Source: an uncultured bacterium
GTDB taxonomy: Bacteria; Margulisbacteria; Marinamargulisbacteria; SXXA01
Assembly (NCBI GenBank): GCA_903864835.1
Contig: CAIPHK010000035.1
Span: 1-40,511, forward strand
Length of the DNA stretch: 40,511 nucleotides
Direction of reading: 5' to 3'
This document shows, in pieces, positions 37,534 through 40,511 of the stretch (positions are counted from its first letter, which is position 1; every line of letters starts with the position of its first letter). Made by a program: the position numbers and the translations under genes. Under the pieces are notes generated by a model. That model had not been told where the DNA came from. It did no database searches and worked only from the letters and a program-made list of their open reading frames with translations.

Positions 37534-38367
37534 CTACGACAATCGCCCCAGTAGTGAGTTAAACTCCTCCTGAGACCGATAGTAAAAAGTAATCTTACCG
37601 GAGGTCTGCTTTCCACGAATCTGGACCTTCGCGTTAAACCGGGACTCCAGCTGAGACTCTAGCCCGCTAAACAACTCCAATTGATCCGAATTCCCAGCAG
37701 GACTTTCTTTCTTGCTCGAAACCGCGTGCTCAATTTGTCTAACATTCAGTTTTCCGGACTTAATACGTGAAACGTACTCCACCATTTCATCCACAGATTC
37801 CAACGACAACAACGTCCGGGCATGGCCCTCAGAAATATCTCCCGACTCCACTTCCGATTGAATCGATTCAGGCAAATTAAGCAACCGGATCGTGTTCGAA
37901 ACCGCAGACCGACTTCGACCGAACACATCGGCAATGCTCTGATGGGTATATCCAAATTCAGCCACTAATCGCTGATACCCACGCGCAATCTCCACGGCAT
38001 TCAAATCTTGCCGTTCGAGGTTTTCGATCAACGCCAACTGCAATGACTCTTGATCGGAAACATTTTTTATTATTGAAGGAACAAGATCGATTCCAACTTC
38101 TTGGCATGCACGAAATCTCCGTTCGCCCGCAATGAGCTCGTACCCGGTTCCTACCCGGCGCACAAGAATCGGCTGATTAAGACCATGTTGCCGAATCGAT
38201 TCCACTAAAGTCTTCATCCCTGAGGCATCAAATGTCCTCCGAGGCTGATACGGATTGGGCTTTATTGAACCCACAGGCAAAGCAATAATCGTTTTTCCCG
38301 CAGTTAAAATAGACCGAGGAATAAGGGCTTCAAGCCCCTTCCCTAAACGTTGAACTTCTTTAGTCAC
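37534..38367 (-). CDS. parB: Chromosome-partitioning protein ParB
   Basis: About 277 residues. The N-terminal CTPase/ParB domain has the GERRFRAC box, followed by ENLERQDLNAVEIARGY, the helix-turn-helix YTHQSIADVFGRSRSAVSN and a C-terminal dimer domain. I start at GTG 38367, 9 bases after GGGAGG; TTG 38388 would place that site inside the gene. It overlaps the end of parA by 8 bases. Its parS targets are at 38804, 39244 and 39403. Confidence 0.92.
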   Translation of the reverse strand: MTKEVQRLGKGLEALIPRSILTAGKTIIALPVGSIKPNPYQPRRTFDASGMKTLVESIRQHGLNQPILVRRVGTGYELIAGERRFRACQEVGIDLVPSIIKNVSDQESLQLALIENLERQDLNAVEIARGYQRLVAEFGYTHQSIADVFGRSRSAVSNTIRLLNLPESIQSEVESGDISEGHARTLLSLESVDEMVEYVSRIKSGKLNVRQIEHAVSSKKESPAGNSDQLELFSGLESQLESRFNAKVQIRGKQTSGKITFYYRSQEEFNSLLGRLS

Positions 38368-39124
38368 GACGATTGACCTCCCGAGCAAGATTTAAATATG
38401 CAATGGCACCCCGCGAATCTGCCTTATACAAGGCAATCGGCAACCCATGACTTGGGGCTTCGGACAAACGAATATTCCTTGGGATAATCGTCTCATAGAT
38501 CAATTCTTTAAAATACGTTCTCACGTTTTCTGCAACCTGCCGGTTCAATGCCGTCCGCTTATCGTACATAGTCAACACAATCCCGGATATCTCAAGATCT
38601 GGGTTATATGTTTCTTTCACTAGGGTCAGCGTATTGATCAAGCTCGCGATGCCCTCGAGGGCAAAATACTCGCATTGCACAGGAATCAACGTACGATCGG
38701 CGGCTACCAACGCGTTTAACGTCAGCAGCCCCAACGACGGAGGGCAATCAATCACAATATAGTCGTAGTACCCACGAAGCAATTGAATACGGTCCTTCAA
38801 CATTGTTTCACGTGAATCACAACCCACCATTTCAACCTCGGCACCCGCCAAATCACGATTACTAGGAATCACATGCAGATTATCAAAGGCTGTCGGATAT
38901 AAGACATCCTTAATATCTGCCTGATTTAAGAGCAGATCATAAATACTATATTCAATATTTTCAGGCCTAAGCCCTACTCCAGAGGTCGCATTCGACTGCG
39001 CATCCAGATCGATAAGTAAAACCTTATTTCCAAACTCACTCAAATAAGATGCCGTGTTAATTGCCGTGGTGGTTTTTCCCACTCCGCCTTTTTGATTTAC
39101 CACCGCCAAAACTTTGCATGTCAT
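38360..39124 (-). CDS. parA: Chromosome-partitioning ATPase ParA/Soj
   Basis: The 254-residue deviant Walker ATPase has KGGVGKTTTAINTASYL, DLDAQSNATSGVG and IDCPPSLGLLTLNAL. It drives segregation of ParB-bound origins. No ribosome-binding site precedes the ATG; TATACT ends 6 bases upstream with TTGTGC 18 bases further, so the mRNA is probably leaderless. A parS site (38804-38819) lies within it. Confidence 0.95.
   Translation of the reverse strand: MTCKVLAVVNQKGGVGKTTTAINTASYLSEFGNKVLLIDLDAQSNATSGVGLRPENIEYSIYDLLLNQADIKDVLYPTAFDNLHVIPSNRDLAGAEVEMVGCDSRETMLKDRIQLLRGYYDYIVIDCPPSLGLLTLNALVAADRTLIPVQCEYFALEGIASLINTLTLVKETYNPDLEISGIVLTMYDKRTALNRQVAENVRTYFKELIYETIIPRNIRLSEAPSHGLPIALYKADSRGAIAYLNLAREVNRRD
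38804..38819. promoter_or_regulatory. parS site 1 (inside parA)
   Basis: TGTTTCACGTGAATCA matches the bacterial parS consensus TGTTTCACGTGAAACA at 15 of 16 positions, keeping the CACGTG centre. It is a ParB loading site. Confidence 0.85.
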
Positions 39125-39130
39125 AAATCA

Positions 39131-39160
39131 AGTATATCCGCGCTCTAACAATTAGCACAA
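39131..39160 (-). promoter_or_regulatory. Predicted promoter of parA-parB
   Basis: On the minus strand TTGTGC (39155-39160) and TATACT (39131-39136) are 18 bases apart. The predicted start falls on or next to the parA ATG, suggesting a leaderless transcript. Confidence 0.5.
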
Positions 39161-39243
39161 ATTGGTATTCGTCCATATTAATCTTTAATAGATCGGCCAA
39201 CCACACGATGAAACAAGATACCGATGGCAAATCTCAAAGACAA

Positions 39244-39259
39244 TGTTTCACGTGAGACA
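39244..39259. promoter_or_regulatory. parS site 2 (intergenic, between parA and the repeat-protein gene)
   Basis: TGTTTCACGTGAGACA matches the parS consensus at 15 of 16 positions. It lies in the 151-base gap 39125-39275, which otherwise holds only the parA promoter. Confidence 0.88.
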
Positions 39260-39275
39260 ATCCCGTTCCGACCCC

Positions 39276-40511
39276 CTAAAGGCCCTCCTGGGCCGCAATT
39301 ACCTTTGAATGAGCCTCCATCAAGCCGTGCCGAAGCTCCTCAATGAGTCCATGATTAAAATTACTGACCGTAACGGCAATCGGCGCCACAACACCATGAA
39401 CATGTTTCACGTGAGACAAGGCCTCGTCCAAAAGTCCATTAAGACCTCCCAACCCCTCCCTAAATTCCGACAAAAATTTCTGGGAACATCCAGATAAGTT
39501 AACATGGTTGTCATAATATTTATTTATTTCAATTAATTTTAACGCGTCGACATTTATAAGTCTATCGATAAGTGCAAACAATCGATCAATATCTCTTGAA
39601 ACCCCCTTAAATTCCTTTGAAACCGCCGACAGCTCATGATCGGACAAACTTACTGCCGCCCCACCAAATAATCGTTTATGGAGGGCTCTGTCGGAAATTA
39701 ATTCCGAGTATAAATCAAGGGCGGCCAAGCCAGACTTAACCGCTGCGCCAGTCGCCTCCCCACCCAAATTGACTCCTGCATTGCCCATCCACCGATAAAT
39801 CATAGTTACGATCAAATCAATCCGATGTTCTAATCGATTGACCATAAACCTAATTTTTTTAAACGACCCCACCAAGTCATTGTACACAGTAGAAATATCC
39901 AATAGCTCTTCGAACTCCGCTTCCGTACAATCCGACAATATATCTACATCTGATTCGAGATCCACCAATTTTTTTACGTCGGTGCCCATATATTTAGCGA
40001 CCTTCTTTGGTCGTTCAGCTAGAAAGTCTGTTGAAACGCTTACTTCTTGAGGGTCCGTTAGAAATTGCGTCTCATTCGTCCCCAGTACCAGAGCCACAAC
40101 CTCTACCTTTGAAATATCAGGATACCCAAATACGCCGTTAACCCCGACCACACCAATAGCCTCCGCGTTGCCGCTAATATCATTTTCATATTCATGCTTG
40201 ACCAGCATTTTTCTCAGACTGTCTATCGCAAGAGATACACTGGAGATCCCCCTATTAACACTCCCACTCAAAGAAGAAATCAGGTCGCTAGGAATTGATT
40301 TAATCGTTTTGGCACCGTTCTTCTTGTGCGTGACATCATGAACAACTGAATCAAGCCGATTCCGTTTCGACGTTACCGGTGCACCATCATGAACAACTGA
40401 GTCAAGCCGATTCCGTTTCGACGTTACCGGTGCACCATCATGAACAACTGAGTCAAGCCGATTCCGTTTCGACGTTACCGGTGCACCATCATGAACAACT
40501 GAGTCAAGCCG
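39276..40511 (-). CDS. 5'-incomplete gene with N-terminal 17-residue tandem repeats; unknown function
   Basis: The frame is open on the minus strand from the stop at 39276 through the window end, so the true start lies outside; TTG 40271 is only an internal candidate. Reading inward, at least 3.5 copies of GAPVTSKRNRLDSVVHD (51 bases each) are followed by VTHKKNGAKTIKSI, possibly a worn copy, then a soluble, mostly helical protein of about 330 residues. No family is recognised. No signal peptide or membrane segment is visible in the part seen. A parS site lies within the coding sequence, and parA is the next gene downstream in the same direction. Confidence 0.7.
   Translation of the reverse strand, partial: RLDSVVHDGAPVTSKRNRLDSVVHDGAPVTSKRNRLDSVVHDGAPVTSKRNRLDSVVHDVTHKKNGAKTIKSIPSDLISSLSGSVNRGISSVSLAIDSLRKMLVKHEYENDISGNAEAIGVVGVNGVFGYPDISKVEVVALVLGTNETQFLTDPQEVSVSTDFLAERPKKVAKYMGTDVKKLVDLESDVDILSDCTEAEFEELLDISTVYNDLVGSFKKIRFMVNRLEHRIDLIVTMIYRWMGNAGVNLGGEATGAAVKSGLAALDLYSELISDRALHKRLFGGAAVSLSDHELSAVSKEFKGVSRDIDRLFALIDRLINVDALKLIEINKYYDNHVNLSGCSQKFLSEFREGLGGLNGLLDEALSHVKHVHGVVAPIAVTVSNFNHGLIEELRHGLMEAHSKVIAAQEGL
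39403..39418. promoter_or_regulatory. parS site 3 (inside the repeat-protein gene)
   Basis: TGTTTCACGTGAGACA, identical to site 2, lies 159 bases away from it and within a coding sequence. Three sites within about 600 bases mark this as the partition centromere and suggest the replication origin is near. Confidence 0.88.
40335..40511. repeat. 51-bp in-frame tandem repeat
   Basis: Units begin at 40335, 40386, 40437 and 40488 (the last cut by the window end). Units 2 and 3 are identical; unit 1 differs by one silent base. The period of 51 keeps the frame and encodes a 17-residue basic repeat on the minus strand. Near-identity suggests recent copy-number change. Confidence 0.97.

Noticed and set aside
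40335-40511. CRISPR array
   Set aside because: Units are directly adjacent with no spacers, period 51 stays in frame, and one coding frame is open throughout.

Overview
The window looks like a compact, Gram-negative-type (diderm), flagellated bacterium with moderate G+C. A signal-peptide beta-barrel protein ending in Phe, an fliH-fliI-fliJ run, lgt, a bifunctional class A PBP, ftsQ/ftsA and RsbV/RsbW-type regulators support this. No 16S gene or phylogenetic marker tree is available here. The gene mix would suit a Margulisbacteria or Melainabacteria-like lineage, but that is a guess. Genes are packed tightly: several convergent pairs overlap at their 3' ends (cvpA/holA, trxB/lgt) and many operon genes overlap by 4-50 bases.

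Layout. (1) 1-4906 is an A+T-richer accessory block. It holds a folded inverted repeat (12-67), a 5'-truncated DUF4143-type ATPase remnant, and a 1329-residue NACHT/STAND-like NTPase with a C-terminal PD-(D/E)XK nuclease-like motif, which is a candidate defence gene. (2) 4920-7481 is a two-gene operon on the minus strand: a thiamine-diphosphate 2-keto-acid decarboxylase and a DUF1338 (HglS-like) 2-oxoadipate dioxygenase/decarboxylase. (3) 7592-9349 is an oxidative-stress locus: a Fur-family repressor facing an ahpC-sodA operon across a bidirectional terminator. (4) 9482-13332 is an unfamiliar cluster: a eukaryotic-type Ser/Thr kinase, a protein built of six ~69-residue helical repeats, a 96-residue protein, and a divergent 245-residue unknown. 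(5) 13377-16281 holds aroA, a secreted subtilase and a long structured intergenic hairpin. (6) 16282-21590 is a seven-gene minus-strand operon, rsbV-rsbW-zinc ribbon-hemW-tgt-ftsQ-ftsA, with no ftsZ. (7) 21784-25046 holds a MerR-DegV fusion regulator, an Lrp/AsnC regulator with its partner aminotransferase, and cvpA, which appears to start at AUA. (8) 25039-31070 holds tyrS-holA, a class A PBP, trxB and lgt. (9) 31098-35069 holds fliH-fliI-fliJ and an outer-membrane protein. (10) 35123-40511 is an origin-type neighbourhood: mnmG-rsmG converging on parA-parB, three parS sites within about 600 bases, and a 5'-incomplete gene with a near-perfect 17-residue tandem repeat running off the window.

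The best candidates for something undescribed are the NTPase-nuclease gene, the kinase/69-residue-repeat cluster (with an in-frame TGA separating two of its ORFs), the MerR-DegV fusion, and the 17-residue repeat protein beside parS. Start-site reading also suggests frequent non-canonical starts (AUA, CUG, many UUG/GUG) and several leaderless mRNAs behind extended -10 promoters.
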